From Bacteroidota bacterium (lineage in GTDB: Bacteria; Bacteroidota; Bacteroidia; Chitinophagales; Chitinophagaceae), in NCBI GenBank assembly GCA_020161435.1, contig JAIUNV010000002.1, positions 682,001 through 746,000 of the forward strand: a DNA stretch of 64,000 nucleotides, written 5' to 3'. Shown piece by piece: positions 36,183-44,473 of the stretch (positions are counted from its first letter, which is position 1; every line of letters starts with the position of its first letter). The notes under the pieces were generated by a model. It made no database searches. It had not been told where the DNA came from and saw only the letters and a list, made by a program, of their open reading frames with translations. The translations under genes were made by a program, and so were the position numbers.

Positions 36183-36325
36183 AGAATAAGTAATAAGAAG
36201 CATAAAATAAGGAATAAGAAAGTTTACAAACCAAAAACATCAAATAACAAACACTTCAAACTTGTGATCCCGATAGCTATCGGGACGTGAACTTGTAAAC
36301 GCTGTATTTAAAACTAAAAAAAAAC
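36183..36325. repeat. Repeat-rich spacer with purine words and a perfect palindrome
   Basis: The 143-bp gap starts with GAATAAGTAATAAGAAGC and AATAAGGAATAAGAAAG, then A/C-rich words such as CAAACCAAAAACATC. It contains the palindrome TCCCGATAGCTATCGGGA at 36268-36285. A second GTGAACTTGTAAAC stretch near the end resembles 37510-37522. It separates the ATPase pair from permease 1. Confidence 0.55.
36268..36285. repeat. Perfect 18-bp palindrome TCCCGATAGCTATCGGGA
   Basis: The 18 bases are their own reverse complement. The same CCCGATAGCTATCGGG word is, to my knowledge, a widespread dispersed palindrome in Bacteroidetes. It may form a hairpin in the exporter mRNA. No T-run follows, so it is not a typical terminator. 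Confidence 0.7.
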
Positions 36326-37432
36326 ATGTTCGCTCAATTCCTCTCATTTGTAAAAAAAGAGTTTCTCCACATCTGGAGAGACAAGCGAACATTGTTCATT
36401 TTGTTTGGCATGCCCGTGGTTCAAATCACGTTGTTTGGCTTTGCGCTATCCAACGAAGTAAAGAATGCCAAAATCGCCATACTCGATCCATCAAAAGATG
36501 CCAGCAGCCTGCGCATTACCCAACGCTTTGCCGCCAGCCAGTATTTCGATATTGAACAGGAACTGCAATCGCCGCAGCAAATCGAATCAGCTTTTAAAGA
36601 AGGTAAAATCAAAATGGCGTTGATTTTTCCGACACAGTTTGAATACAACCTGCAGCATGGCGGACAAGCAACCATTCAAATCATTGCCGATGCTTCAGAC
36701 CCCAACGTGGCTACAACGGTTACCAACTATGCCAATGCCATTATTGGCGATGAGCAACAAGCATTGCTTGGTAGTAAACTACCATACAACATCAACACCA
36801 GTATGAGGATGCTGTACAACCCGCAGTTAAAAGGGGCGTACAATTTTGTACCCGGTGTAATGGCTATGATATTGTTATTGGTCAGTACCATGATGACTTC
36901 TATTTCCGTAGTGCGGGAAAAAGAAAACGGCACCATGGAAATTTTGCTGGCGTCGCCCTTGCGGCCCATTCTCATCATCATTGCCAAAGCCATACCGTAT
37001 TTATTGCTCAGTATGGTCAACATTGGTACCATCTTATTGCTGAGTGTCTATGCCCTCGATTTACCCATTGCCGGCAGCTTGGGTTTATTATTGGCCACCA
37101 GCATGCTGTTTACCATCACAGCATTGTCGTTGGGCTTACTTATTAGCACACTCACCGCTTCGCAACAAATAGCCATGCTTATTTCCCTGGTCGGTATGTT
37201 CTTACCCACACTCATGTTGAGCGGCTTTATGTTCCCTATTGAAAACATGCCCATTCCGTTACAAGTCATGAGTAACATCATTCCAGCCAAGTGGTATTTC
37301 ATTATTGTCAAAAGCATCATGATTAAAGGACTGGGCATTACCGCCATCTGGAAAGAGACCCTCATACTCACCGGCATGACCATCGGCCTGATTGCATTAA
37401 CTGCAAGGAAGTTTAAGATTCGCTTGGAATAA
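36326..37432 (+). CDS. ABC-2 type permease 1 of the exporter (YbhS/R-like)
   Basis: The protein (368 residues) has the ABC-2 permease layout: an N-terminal membrane segment (LFILFGMPVVQITLFGFALS), a periplasmic domain of about 150 residues, and five C-terminal segments from FVPGVMAMILLLVSTMM on. REKENGTMEILLASPLRPI is the conserved cytoplasmic loop, and NMPIPLQVMSNIIPAKWYF the C-terminal motif. It forms the channel with permease 2. It starts after a repeat-rich spacer, so a short-range polarity effect is possible. Confidence 0.9.
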   Translation: MFAQFLSFVKKEFLHIWRDKRTLFILFGMPVVQITLFGFALSNEVKNAKIAILDPSKDASSLRITQRFAASQYFDIEQELQSPQQIESAFKEGKIKMALIFPTQFEYNLQHGGQATIQIIADASDPNVATTVTNYANAIIGDEQQALLGSKLPYNINTSMRMLYNPQLKGAYNFVPGVMAMILLLVSTMMTSISVVREKENGTMEILLASPLRPILIIIAKAIPYLLLSMVNIGTILLLSVYALDLPIAGSLGLLLATSMLFTITALSLGLLISTLTASQQIAMLISLVGMFLPTLMLSGFMFPIENMPIPLQVMSNIIPAKWYFIIVKSIMIKGLGITAIWKETLILTGMTIGLIALTARKFKIRLE

Positions 37433-37540
37433 GGAATAAAAAATAAGAAAGCAGGAATACAAAGAACCACAAACCAAAAACAACAAACGCTAAACAAATC
37501 CGTAAACACGTGAACTCGTAAACTAATCAACTCTCCCCCC
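37433..37540. repeat. Low-complexity spacer between the permeases
   Basis: The 108-bp gap opens with GGAATAAAAAATAAGAAAGC and continues as A/C-rich text (CCACAAACCAAAAACAAC). A CGTGAACTCGTAAAC stretch matches the end of the previous spacer closely. No promoter or terminator was recognised. Confidence 0.45.
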
Positions 37541-38653
37541 ATGCTGCGCTTCCTCATCGAAAAAGAATTCCGCCAAATCTTCCGCGATCCAGCCATCCTG
37601 CGGATGATCTTCATCATGCCCATCATTCAGCTGGTAGTGATGCCATTGGCGGCCGATTACGAAGTGAAGAATGTAAACATTGCAGTAGTAGACCACGACC
37701 ACAGCACCTACAGCCGCCAACTCACACAACAGATTACCGCTTCCGGTTATTTCAAACTCGTGGCCATGCCAGCCTCCTACACACAGGCGCTGTCCTATAT
37801 TGAAACCGATGAAGCGGATATTATTCTCGACATACCGCAACATTTCGAACGCACACTGATACGGGAAAACGAAGCGCCCCTGCACATGAGTGTGAATGCA
37901 GTCAATGGCACCAAGGCCAACATTGGCGCAGGTTATCTCAATACCATCATCCGGCAGTTTAATACCGACATAAGGCAGCATTGGTTGCAATTGCCGCGTC
38001 ACAGCCAGCAGCCGCAAATACTCACTACAAACACCAACTGGTTCAATGTGCGTATGAGTTATCAAAAATTCATGGTGCCCGGCATCCTTGCCATTTTGCT
38101 CACCATGGTGGGAGCATTTCTAACGGCCCTAAATATCGTTCGGGAAAAAGAAATTGGCACCATTGAACAAATCAACGTTACTCCAGTCCGCAAACAATAT
38201 TTTATTCTCGGCAAACTCATTCCCTTTTGGGTATTGGGTATGGTGTCACTCAGTCTTGGGCTTATTATTGCACGTGTAGCGTATGGTATCGCACCCGTCG
38301 GCAGCCTGCCACTGCTCTATGCATTTGCGGCCGTGTACATGATGGCTGTGCTCGGCCTTGGCCTGCTCATCAGCACCTATGCCCACACACAGCAGCAAGC
38401 CATGCTCATCGCCTTTTTCCTCATGATGATTTTCATTTTGCTCGGCGGCCTCTACACACCCATCGATAGTATGCCCCACTGGGCGCAAGTCATTACCCAA
38501 TTCAATCCGGTGTCTTATTTCATCGATGTCATGCGGATGGTTGTACTCAAAGGCAGTGGCTTTACCGATATCAGCCGCCACCTCGGCATCATGGCTATTT
38601 TTGCAGTGGTGCTCAATGTATGGGCCATACTCAATTATCGAAAAAGAGCCTGA
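37541..38653 (+). CDS. ABC-2 type permease 2 of the exporter
   Basis: The 370-residue permease is a paralogue of permease 1. It has the first segment (LRMIFIMPIIQLVVMPLA), a periplasmic domain, then VPGILAILLTMVGAFLTAL with REKEIGTIEQINVTPVRKQY. The C-terminal motif is DSMPHWAQVITQFNPVSYF. It completes the exporter TetR-TolC-HlyD-ATPase-ATPase-permease-permease. The upstream spacer is poor in coding signals; translation starts at ATG 37541. Substrate range cannot be read from sequence; E. coli YbhFSR exports drugs such as tetracycline analogues and cations. Confidence 0.9.
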   Translation: MLRFLIEKEFRQIFRDPAILRMIFIMPIIQLVVMPLAADYEVKNVNIAVVDHDHSTYSRQLTQQITASGYFKLVAMPASYTQALSYIETDEADIILDIPQHFERTLIRENEAPLHMSVNAVNGTKANIGAGYLNTIIRQFNTDIRQHWLQLPRHSQQPQILTTNTNWFNVRMSYQKFMVPGILAILLTMVGAFLTALNIVREKEIGTIEQINVTPVRKQYFILGKLIPFWVLGMVSLSLGLIIARVAYGIAPVGSLPLLYAFAAVYMMAVLGLGLLISTYAHTQQQAMLIAFFLMMIFILLGGLYTPIDSMPHWAQVITQFNPVSYFIDVMRMVVLKGSGFTDISRHLGIMAIFAVVLNVWAILNYRKRA

Positions 38654-38700
38654 GTAACAAACCCGATTCATAAATAAAAATATCCTACCGAATCATTTCC

Positions 38701-38708
38701 TACATTTG
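38701..38708 (+). promoter_or_regulatory. -7 promoter box (TACATTTG) of the acyltransferase
   Basis: TACATTTG is a perfect TAnnTTTG, 41 nt before the ATG at 38750. It gives the AT-rich acyltransferase its own transcription start. Confidence 0.45.
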
Positions 38709-38749
38709 AATCTCTCTTACACACTACGTAAACTGTAGATTCATTGTTA

Positions 38750-39829
38750 ATGACACCCGAACGTATTTATCAAATCGATTTACTCCGTTTTTTTGCAGCA
38801 CTCAGTGTTTTGCTGTTTCATTACTTATTTCGTGGTTACATCAACGGAGATTTATCCATACTCAGATTTGATGAAATAGGACACTTTTTTAAGTACGGCT
38901 ATCTTGGCGTAGACATATTCTTTATCATCAGCGGATTTGTCATTGCCATGTCATTAAAGAGTAAATCTGTATCAGCATTTATCACCTCCAGAATCACAAG
39001 ACTTTATCCTGCATATTGGTTCTGCGTTATACTTACTTTTCTTTTTATAAAATTATTCGGCAACCCGGTATTTGATGCCAGCTTCTTTCAACTCGGAGTA
39101 AATCTTACAATGCTTCAAAGTTTCTTCAGGGTAGACATGATTGACGGCGTTTACTGGAGTTTGTATATCGAGTTGAAATTTTACATACTCATCGTCCTTC
39201 TACTGTTTCTGCAAAAGAAATTAAAGATCAATATCGACACTTTTAGCTACGCCTGGCTTATCTTAAGCATTTGCTATGCTTTAATGCCTGCTAGCAATTT
39301 GAAAACTATACTCAACTATCTATTTATTCTAAACTGGAGCTCCTATTTCATAGCCGGTATCTTATTTTACAACATTTACAAACACGGATATTCACCCTTC
39401 AGAATGCTCGGCATTATTGTATCCCTCCTACTCTCTGTTTATTTTTCTAACCAAAGAGTAACAGAGGCAACAGCCTTTTACAATACTAATTTTTCAATCA
39501 TGATTGTAGCATCCGTTATAATTTGCTTTTACCTCATTATGCTATTGATTTCAACTAAACAACTCATGAGGTTTAATAAGCAATCATTTTTGAAATTGGG
39601 TGTACTTACTTATCCATTGTATCTCATTCACGAAAACATCGGCTTCATCATTTTCAACAACACTGGTGCATATATCAACAAGTATCTTTTAGTTGGTATT
39701 ACAACATTTGCTATGCTTATTGTTGCCAACCTTATCCATAAAAAAATTGAGAAACCGGTTGCTAATTTTATTAAGCCTGTAGTCTCTGCTGTACTCAACA
39801 GGCTAAAAACGCAGTTAACAACGAAATAA
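38750..39829 (+). CDS. Acyltransferase 3 (OatA/ExoZ-like) integral membrane protein
   Basis: The 359-residue protein has about ten membrane segments and the acyltransferase-3 signature YQIDLLRFFAALSVLLFHYL near the N-terminus, with the conserved His-Tyr pair. GYLGVDIFFIISGFVIAMS and YWSLYIELKFYILIV are further family motifs. Such proteins O-acetylate surface polysaccharides or LPS. ATG 38750 is preferred over TTG 38744. The gene is visibly richer in A and T than its neighbours (long runs such as AAATTTTACATAC). It has no evident glycan neighbours and may be acquired. A short GC-rich repeat follows it. Confidence 0.87.
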   Translation: MTPERIYQIDLLRFFAALSVLLFHYLFRGYINGDLSILRFDEIGHFFKYGYLGVDIFFIISGFVIAMSLKSKSVSAFITSRITRLYPAYWFCVILTFLFIKLFGNPVFDASFFQLGVNLTMLQSFFRVDMIDGVYWSLYIELKFYILIVLLLFLQKKLKINIDTFSYAWLILSICYALMPASNLKTILNYLFILNWSSYFIAGILFYNIYKHGYSPFRMLGIIVSLLLSVYFSNQRVTEATAFYNTNFSIMIVASVIICFYLIMLLISTKQLMRFNKQSFLKLGVLTYPLYLIHENIGFIIFNNTGAYINKYLLVGITTFAMLIVANLIHKKIEKPVANFIKPVVSAVLNRLKTQLTTK

Positions 39830-39841
39830 GGGGCTGTCAGC

Positions 39842-39958
39842 AGAAATGCAGATGGCATCAGCTGTCCGGCGTGTTCCGGCTCCGCTTCGCTCCGGTACTT
39901 CGCTGCGCTGCGTACCCACGCCTGCAGCGTAGCCTCCACCCACCGCAGCCCATCAGCA
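39842..39958. repeat. GC-rich degenerate repeat after the acyltransferase
   Basis: The segment contains CCGGCTCCGCTTCGCTCCGG, then CTTCGCTGCGCTGCG, near-copies of one GCTTCGC word, followed by CCTGCAGCGTAGCC. It has an abrupt GC rise compared with the AT-rich gene before it. Such CGCTTCGCT spacers look like a dispersed repeat. No coding potential. Confidence 0.45.
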
Positions 39959-40789
39959 TTAGGCACCTCTCAACTTTGATTGCTGCTTCACCAATCTTTC
40001 TATCAACCATACACTTAGCAGCAACAATGCCACATGTGGCAGCCATTCGGTCAGCCATGTTTGCTGATAGGTTTGCATGCTACTGCCATTGGCCATTTGT
40101 ATCTGCCATAGTTGAAAAGTTGGCTGATCAGCTGTATACAAACTGGTCGTCATGTTGGCAGCAAAATGGATACCGGTGCTCATGGCAACGCCTTGCTGCT
40201 TACAAGCCGCCCATGCAAACAGCAATCCCCAAATGGTAGTTCCCAACATAGCCGCCTGCCAGCTCCATCCATTCAGCAAATGATACACCCCAAACAACAA
40301 TGCCGTTATGCAAATCGCAGTTCTGATGCCAATGGCTTTTTGCAATCGTTGCAACGCGTAACCTCTAAAACCTATTTCCTCCATCAAAGCCAGTGGTATC
40401 AACGGCAAAATGGCCAGCAGTAATCCCCATACCGTTGCATGAGTATTCCATTGCAGGTGTAGGCCACCCAATACAAACACCATGGCCGCCATGCTACCCA
40501 TTACCAATACGCCTAACATTACACCTTGTGAAAAATGCAGCAGTGTTGTTTTTCGCCACTGCAACCCCACATCAGCAAAACGCAGTTTTTCTATTCGTAC
40601 AAATAACAGCGTTGTCAGCAAACCGGCCGCAGTACCCAGCAAACCATAAGCCCACCTTTCTGCCGATGCCGGAAACAGCTGCTTACCCATCGAAAACAAC
40701 ATGAGCAGCAGCGTAAAGCAGCTGCAAAAAACTACAGCCAAAACAATGGCTTTGTATGTGGCAAAACGAGTGGGCGAATTAGCAGTCAT
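39959..40789 (-). CDS. CPBP-family intramembrane metalloprotease
   Basis: The 276-residue protein has about eight membrane segments and the three CPBP motifs. They are EEIGFRGY (Glu-Glu-x3-Arg), FGVYHLLNG (Phe-x3-His) and HFAANM (His-x3-Asn), the active-site residues of CAAX-protease/bacteriocin-processing enzymes. ATG 40789 (MTANSPTRFATYK) is used; a frame from TTG 40801 adds four residues. In bacteria these proteins process peptides or act as self-immunity factors, but the substrate here is unknown. Its neighbours give no clue. Confidence 0.85.
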   Translation of the reverse strand: MTANSPTRFATYKAIVLAVVFCSCFTLLLMLFSMGKQLFPASAERWAYGLLGTAAGLLTTLLFVRIEKLRFADVGLQWRKTTLLHFSQGVMLGVLVMGSMAAMVFVLGGLHLQWNTHATVWGLLLAILPLIPLALMEEIGFRGYALQRLQKAIGIRTAICITALLFGVYHLLNGWSWQAAMLGTTIWGLLFAWAACKQQGVAMSTGIHFAANMTTSLYTADQPTFQLWQIQMANGSSMQTYQQTWLTEWLPHVALLLLSVWLIERLVKQQSKLRGA

Positions 40790-40821
40790 AAGCAGATACA
40801 ATCATCACAATGTAGGCGATT

Positions 40822-41253
40822 CTAAGCTGATGCCTGCTCCAAAACTGCAATGTCAATCTTTTGCATTTTCAGCAATGCCTGCAGCACTGCTGCGCCACGC
40901 TGCGGATTGTTCATGAGCGTTGGCAATACCTTGGGCACCACCTGCCACGAAACGCCAAACTGATCCGTCAGCCAGCCGCATGGTTGGTAATGGCCATTGT
41001 TGCCCAGCATCTCCCAATACAAATCAATTTCATCCTGCGTATCGCAGGTCACGACAAGCGAAATGGCAGGTGTAAACTGATATTGCGGACCTCCATTCAA
41101 TGCCATGTATTGCTGGCCCCGAATGCGGAATATCAGTACCATGGGGTTTTCTGAAATGATGTCGCCATCAAAAACTTCGCAGTAAAACTGTACGGCAGTT
41201 CGGGCATTGCCATCAAACCACAAGCAGGGGTACAATGGAGTTGAATGTTGCAT
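40822..41253 (-). CDS. VOC-family (PhnB/glyoxalase-like) protein
   Basis: The 143-residue protein has the PhnB-like VOC fold. YPCLWFDGNARTAVQFYCEV opens one beta-alpha-beta module and MALNGGPQYQFTPAISLVV bridges to the second. The C-terminal signature is CGWLTDQFGVSWQVVPKVL. Proteins of this type occur as 3-demethylubiquinone-like methyltransferase annotations, but most have no known activity. It is 32 bp upstream of the CPBP gene on the same strand, so the two may be co-transcribed. Confidence 0.83.
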   Translation of the reverse strand: MQHSTPLYPCLWFDGNARTAVQFYCEVFDGDIISENPMVLIFRIRGQQYMALNGGPQYQFTPAISLVVTCDTQDEIDLYWEMLGNNGHYQPCGWLTDQFGVSWQVVPKVLPTLMNNPQRGAAVLQALLKMQKIDIAVLEQASA

Positions 41254-41433
41254 AACAAGCTGATTGATGCGTAAACAAATCGTTGCTGTGGTAAGTTACT
41301 GCGCTTTTTGCAGAAACTTTTATGCAGGCAGAGCAGGCACCAAACGATGGTATGCACTACCCGTGCAAAACTGTGCAGGTCCTGTTTCGCTACGCTGCAT
41401 GAACTTAGAATCACCCAATTTTTAATCAGTAAA

Positions 41434-41679
41434 ATGCTGGATATGGAACTGATGACTGCTGCCGATATTTTGCAGGAAGCCACTTTGAAAATGGCCATGC
41501 TCTACGAAACGCATCCCAACGATGCCATGTTTTCCGTACGAGATTATTTTTCTGGTGCCGAAGCCGATGCACTAGTGCAAACCGGCATGTGGATGCGCCA
41601 GGAAGGCTGGCTCATTCCCAGCAAGCAAAACCTGTACTACCGCTATCTCTACAACAATAATTTGCGGGGAATAGCCTGA
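41434..41679 (+). CDS. Hypothetical small protein (81 residues)
   Basis: The frame MLDMELMTAADILQEATLKM to YRYLYNNNLRGIA is short, acidic at the start and basic at the end. It has no membrane segment and I do not recognise a family. Charge pattern and the end SKQNLYYRYLYNNN suggest a small helical protein. It is divergent from the VOC gene. The longer frame to 41308 is less likely. Its low evidence is from length and frame only; it may not be real. Confidence 0.45.
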   Translation: MLDMELMTAADILQEATLKMAMLYETHPNDAMFSVRDYFSGAEADALVQTGMWMRQEGWLIPSKQNLYYRYLYNNNLRGIA

Positions 41680-41752
41680 TCGTTTTAAAAACCACATCAG
41701 GCATTTTTCCAAATCAAATTACTCCGCACCAGTCCTAACAATTTGCTTTGTT

Positions 41753-41760
41753 CGCTGTTG
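41753..41760 (+). promoter_or_regulatory. -7-like box (TTGCTTTG) before the repair operon
   Basis: TTGCTTTG differs from TAnnTTTG at one position. It is 38 nt before ATG 41799 of the exonuclease. It is the best candidate for the operon promoter. Confidence 0.3.
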
Positions 41761-41798
41761 TTTTTTCTGCTTTCTTCGAAACAACAACCAGCACCCGC

Positions 41799-42818
41799 AT
41801 GTCGCTCATTCAATTTACCGATAAAGGATTGTACTGCCCCGCCGGCGATTTTTACATCGACCCGTGGCGGCCGGTGCAAAGGGCCGTCATTACACATGCC
41901 CACAGCGACCATGCCCGTTGGGGTTCGGCCCGTTACCTCAGCCATCACCTCAGCAAAGGCATGCTGCGGCAGCGCCTCGGGCAAGACATTGCCCTGCAAA
42001 CCATTGGGTGGGAAGAGCCACTGCGCATTCACGATGTAGAGCTGACCTTGTTTCCCGCAGGGCATATTGTGGGCAGCAGCATGGTACGTGTAGCAGCGCA
42101 TGGCGAAACATGGCTCATCACCGGCGATTACAAACTGGAAGATGATGGCCTTAGCACTGCCTGGCAACCCGTGGCCTGCACCCACATGGTTACAGAATGC
42201 ACGTTTGGTTTACCCATTTACCAATGGCAACCACAACAGCAAGTGTACAACGAGATGTGTACATGGGTAGCGCAAAATCAGCAGCAGCAATGCACGTCCG
42301 TTTTTTATGCGTATTCGCTGGGTAAAGCACAACGGATACAACGGGCACTGGCTGCAACCGGTTTACGCATTTGGTTGCATGGCGCCATTGCCAATGCTAA
42401 TGAAGCATTGCAAGCAGATGGCATTGTATTGCCCGAATGCCATCGCATTACTGCAGATACAAGCAAAGCAGATTGTGAAGGGCAGATTGTGATTGCCCCA
42501 CCCAGTGCTGCGGGCTCTTCTTGGCTAAAAAAAGCAGGCCGCTACCGCGATGCCAACTGCAGCGGCTGGATGCAAGTGAGGGGCAACAAACGCCGCAACA
42601 ATTCAGATGCCGGTTTTGTACTCTGCGATCATGCCGATTGGCCATCGCTGCTGCAAGCGGTGCAATTGTGCGGTGCTGAAAAAGTGTACAGCACCCACGG
42701 ATTTACCGACAGCTTTAGCCGCTACCTGCGGGAAGAAAAAAACACCTGGAGCGAAGCGGTGCAAACGCAATACGGCGGCGAAGAAGATGCCATCGAAACA
42801 ACAGGAGGTGCCGCATGA
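41799..42818 (+). CDS. Ligase-associated DNA damage response exonuclease (MBL fold)
   Basis: The 339-residue protein is a metallo-beta-lactamase/beta-CASP exonuclease. The HxHxDH metal site is ITHAHSDHARWG near residues 30-41. LTLFPAGHIVGSSMVRV and WLITGDYKLEDDG are further family motifs. It is in the order exonuclease-ligase-helicase seen in the conserved ligase-associated repair operon. ATG 41799 gives the typical MSLIQFTDKGLYC start, while an upstream frame starts at 41748. It overlaps the ligase by 4 bp (ATGA). It is related to the SNM1/Artemis class and probably trims DNA ends. Confidence 0.9.
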   Translation: MSLIQFTDKGLYCPAGDFYIDPWRPVQRAVITHAHSDHARWGSARYLSHHLSKGMLRQRLGQDIALQTIGWEEPLRIHDVELTLFPAGHIVGSSMVRVAAHGETWLITGDYKLEDDGLSTAWQPVACTHMVTECTFGLPIYQWQPQQQVYNEMCTWVAQNQQQQCTSVFYAYSLGKAQRIQRALAATGLRIWLHGAIANANEALQADGIVLPECHRITADTSKADCEGQIVIAPPSAAGSSWLKKAGRYRDANCSGWMQVRGNKRRNNSDAGFVLCDHADWPSLLQAVQLCGAEKVYSTHGFTDSFSRYLREEKNTWSEAVQTQYGGEEDAIETTGGAA

Positions 42819-44446
42819 AAGCCTTTGCACAACTGGTACAGCAAGTGGGCAGCAGCACCAAAACCAACGAGAAGTTACAGGCATTGTTGCAGTACTTCCA
42901 AACCGCTGACGACGCTGACAAAGTGTGGACCATTGCCATCTTCAGCGGTCGCAGACCCAGGCGTTTTGTCAACACCCGCATGCTTACCGATTGCTGCATT
43001 GAACTCACACAAACGCCTGCCTGGCTGTTTGAAGAATGCTACCATACTGTGGGCGATCTGGCAGAAACCATTGCCTTGCTGGCGACACAAAAAAACACAG
43101 CAGCAATACCTGAAGCGTTACCCAGTTTATCCCAGCTCATTGCTTCTTTCATCTCCCTGCAAAAAGCAGATGAAGAAACCCGTAAAGCGTTTATCCTTCA
43201 CCATTGGCAGCAAATGGATTTTGACGCCTGCTTTGTGTTCAACAAACTCATCACCGGTGGCTTTCGCATTGGCGTAAGCCAGCAAACCATGGTGAATGCT
43301 TTGCAAAAAGCCACGGGCATTGATGCATCCGTTTTGGCGCATCGCATTAGCGGCAACTGGGATCCATCGAATACCTCTTTTGCAGAGCTGGTACTCAGCG
43401 GCGATACCACTGCCGACAGCAGCAAACCTTATCCGTTTTACCTGGCGTATCCATTGGCAACCGAGCCCGAAACCCTTGGCCCCATTGCCGATTGGCAGGC
43501 CGAATGGAAATGGGACGGCATACGAGGACAAGTGATTGTGCGGGATGCCTTGTACATCTGGAGCCGAGGCGAAGAATTGCTCACCGATCATTTGCCGGAG
43601 TTTCATGGCTGGGAAAAAAGTTTGCCTGCCGGCACTGTGCTGGATGGAGAAATTGTGGCTTTGCTGCCCGATGCCAACAGCATTCCCGAACACATTGGTC
43701 CCTTTGCACAACTGCAAACACGTATCAACCGTAAAATAGTGTCGAAAAAATTATTGCAGCAATCACCTGTGGGTTTTATTGCCTACGATTTGCTGGAATG
43801 GAAAAGCGAAGATATTCGCCAAACGCCGCTCAGTGAAAGACGTGCCTTGCTGGAACAATTATTGCAAGAACATCCGCTGCCGGGCTTGTTTATTTCACCC
43901 GTCGTAACGGCGGACGACTGGACATCACTCACCGAACAACGCCGCTACAGCCGCGACCAAAAAGCAGAAGGCCTGATGCTGAAGCGCTGCAACAGTGTGT
44001 ACCAAACGGGCCGCAAAATAGGCGACTGGTGGAAATGGAAAATAGAGCCGCTCACCATTGATGCCGTGATGATTTATGCGCAAAAGGGCCACGGTCGAAG
44101 GAGCAACCTCTACACCGATTACACTTTTGCCGTAAGAGATGGCGACAAACTGGTATCATTCACCAAAGCTTATAGCGGCCTCACCGATAAAGAATTTGCC
44201 GAGGTGGATGCCTTTGTAAAAAAGCATGCCATTGAAAAATTTGGCCCGGTACGAACAGTAAAACCAGAACTCGTTTTTGAAATTGCTTTTGAAGGCATTG
44301 CCGCCAGCAACCGGCACAAAAGCGGTGTGGCACTGCGCTTTCCCCGCATCAACCGCTGGCGCAAAGACAAACCCGCAACTGAAATAAACACCCTTGATGA
44401 TTTGAAACAATTGTTGCAGCAGTATGGCAACAGCAGCAGCAAATAA
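42815..44446 (+). CDS. ATP-dependent DNA ligase, ligase-associated repair operon
   Basis: The 543-residue ligase has an N-terminal DNA-binding domain (about 1-200), the adenylation motif EWKWDGIRGQ with catalytic Lys at residue 232, then motif IV/V EGLMLKRCNS and WWKWKIEPLTIDAVMIYAQK. The C-terminal OB-fold domain ends in GVALRFPRINRWRKDK. It is an ATP-dependent ligase distinct from the essential NAD+-dependent LigA. It lies between the exonuclease and the helicase and probably joins ends made by them. Confidence 0.93.
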   Translation: MKAFAQLVQQVGSSTKTNEKLQALLQYFQTADDADKVWTIAIFSGRRPRRFVNTRMLTDCCIELTQTPAWLFEECYHTVGDLAETIALLATQKNTAAIPEALPSLSQLIASFISLQKADEETRKAFILHHWQQMDFDACFVFNKLITGGFRIGVSQQTMVNALQKATGIDASVLAHRISGNWDPSNTSFAELVLSGDTTADSSKPYPFYLAYPLATEPETLGPIADWQAEWKWDGIRGQVIVRDALYIWSRGEELLTDHLPEFHGWEKSLPAGTVLDGEIVALLPDANSIPEHIGPFAQLQTRINRKIVSKKLLQQSPVGFIAYDLLEWKSEDIRQTPLSERRALLEQLLQEHPLPGLFISPVVTADDWTSLTEQRRYSRDQKAEGLMLKRCNSVYQTGRKIGDWWKWKIEPLTIDAVMIYAQKGHGRRSNLYTDYTFAVRDGDKLVSFTKAYSGLTDKEFAEVDAFVKKHAIEKFGPVRTVKPELVFEIAFEGIAASNRHKSGVALRFPRINRWRKDKPATEINTLDDLKQLLQQYGNSSSK

Positions 44447-44452
44447 TGCCGC

Positions 44453-44460
44453 TACATTTG
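44453..44460 (+). promoter_or_regulatory. -7 promoter box (TACATTTG) upstream of the helicase gene
   Basis: TACATTTG is a perfect TAnnTTTG directly after the ligase stop and 13 nt before the GTG start of the helicase at 44474. It suggests that the helicase also has its own promoter. Confidence 0.4.
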
Positions 44461-44473
44461 ACCAAGCTTATTC

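Noticed and set aside
36183..36325. Terminator between the ATPase and permease genes
   Set aside because: The palindrome at 36268 has no T-run and lies within an operon that must continue to the permeases.
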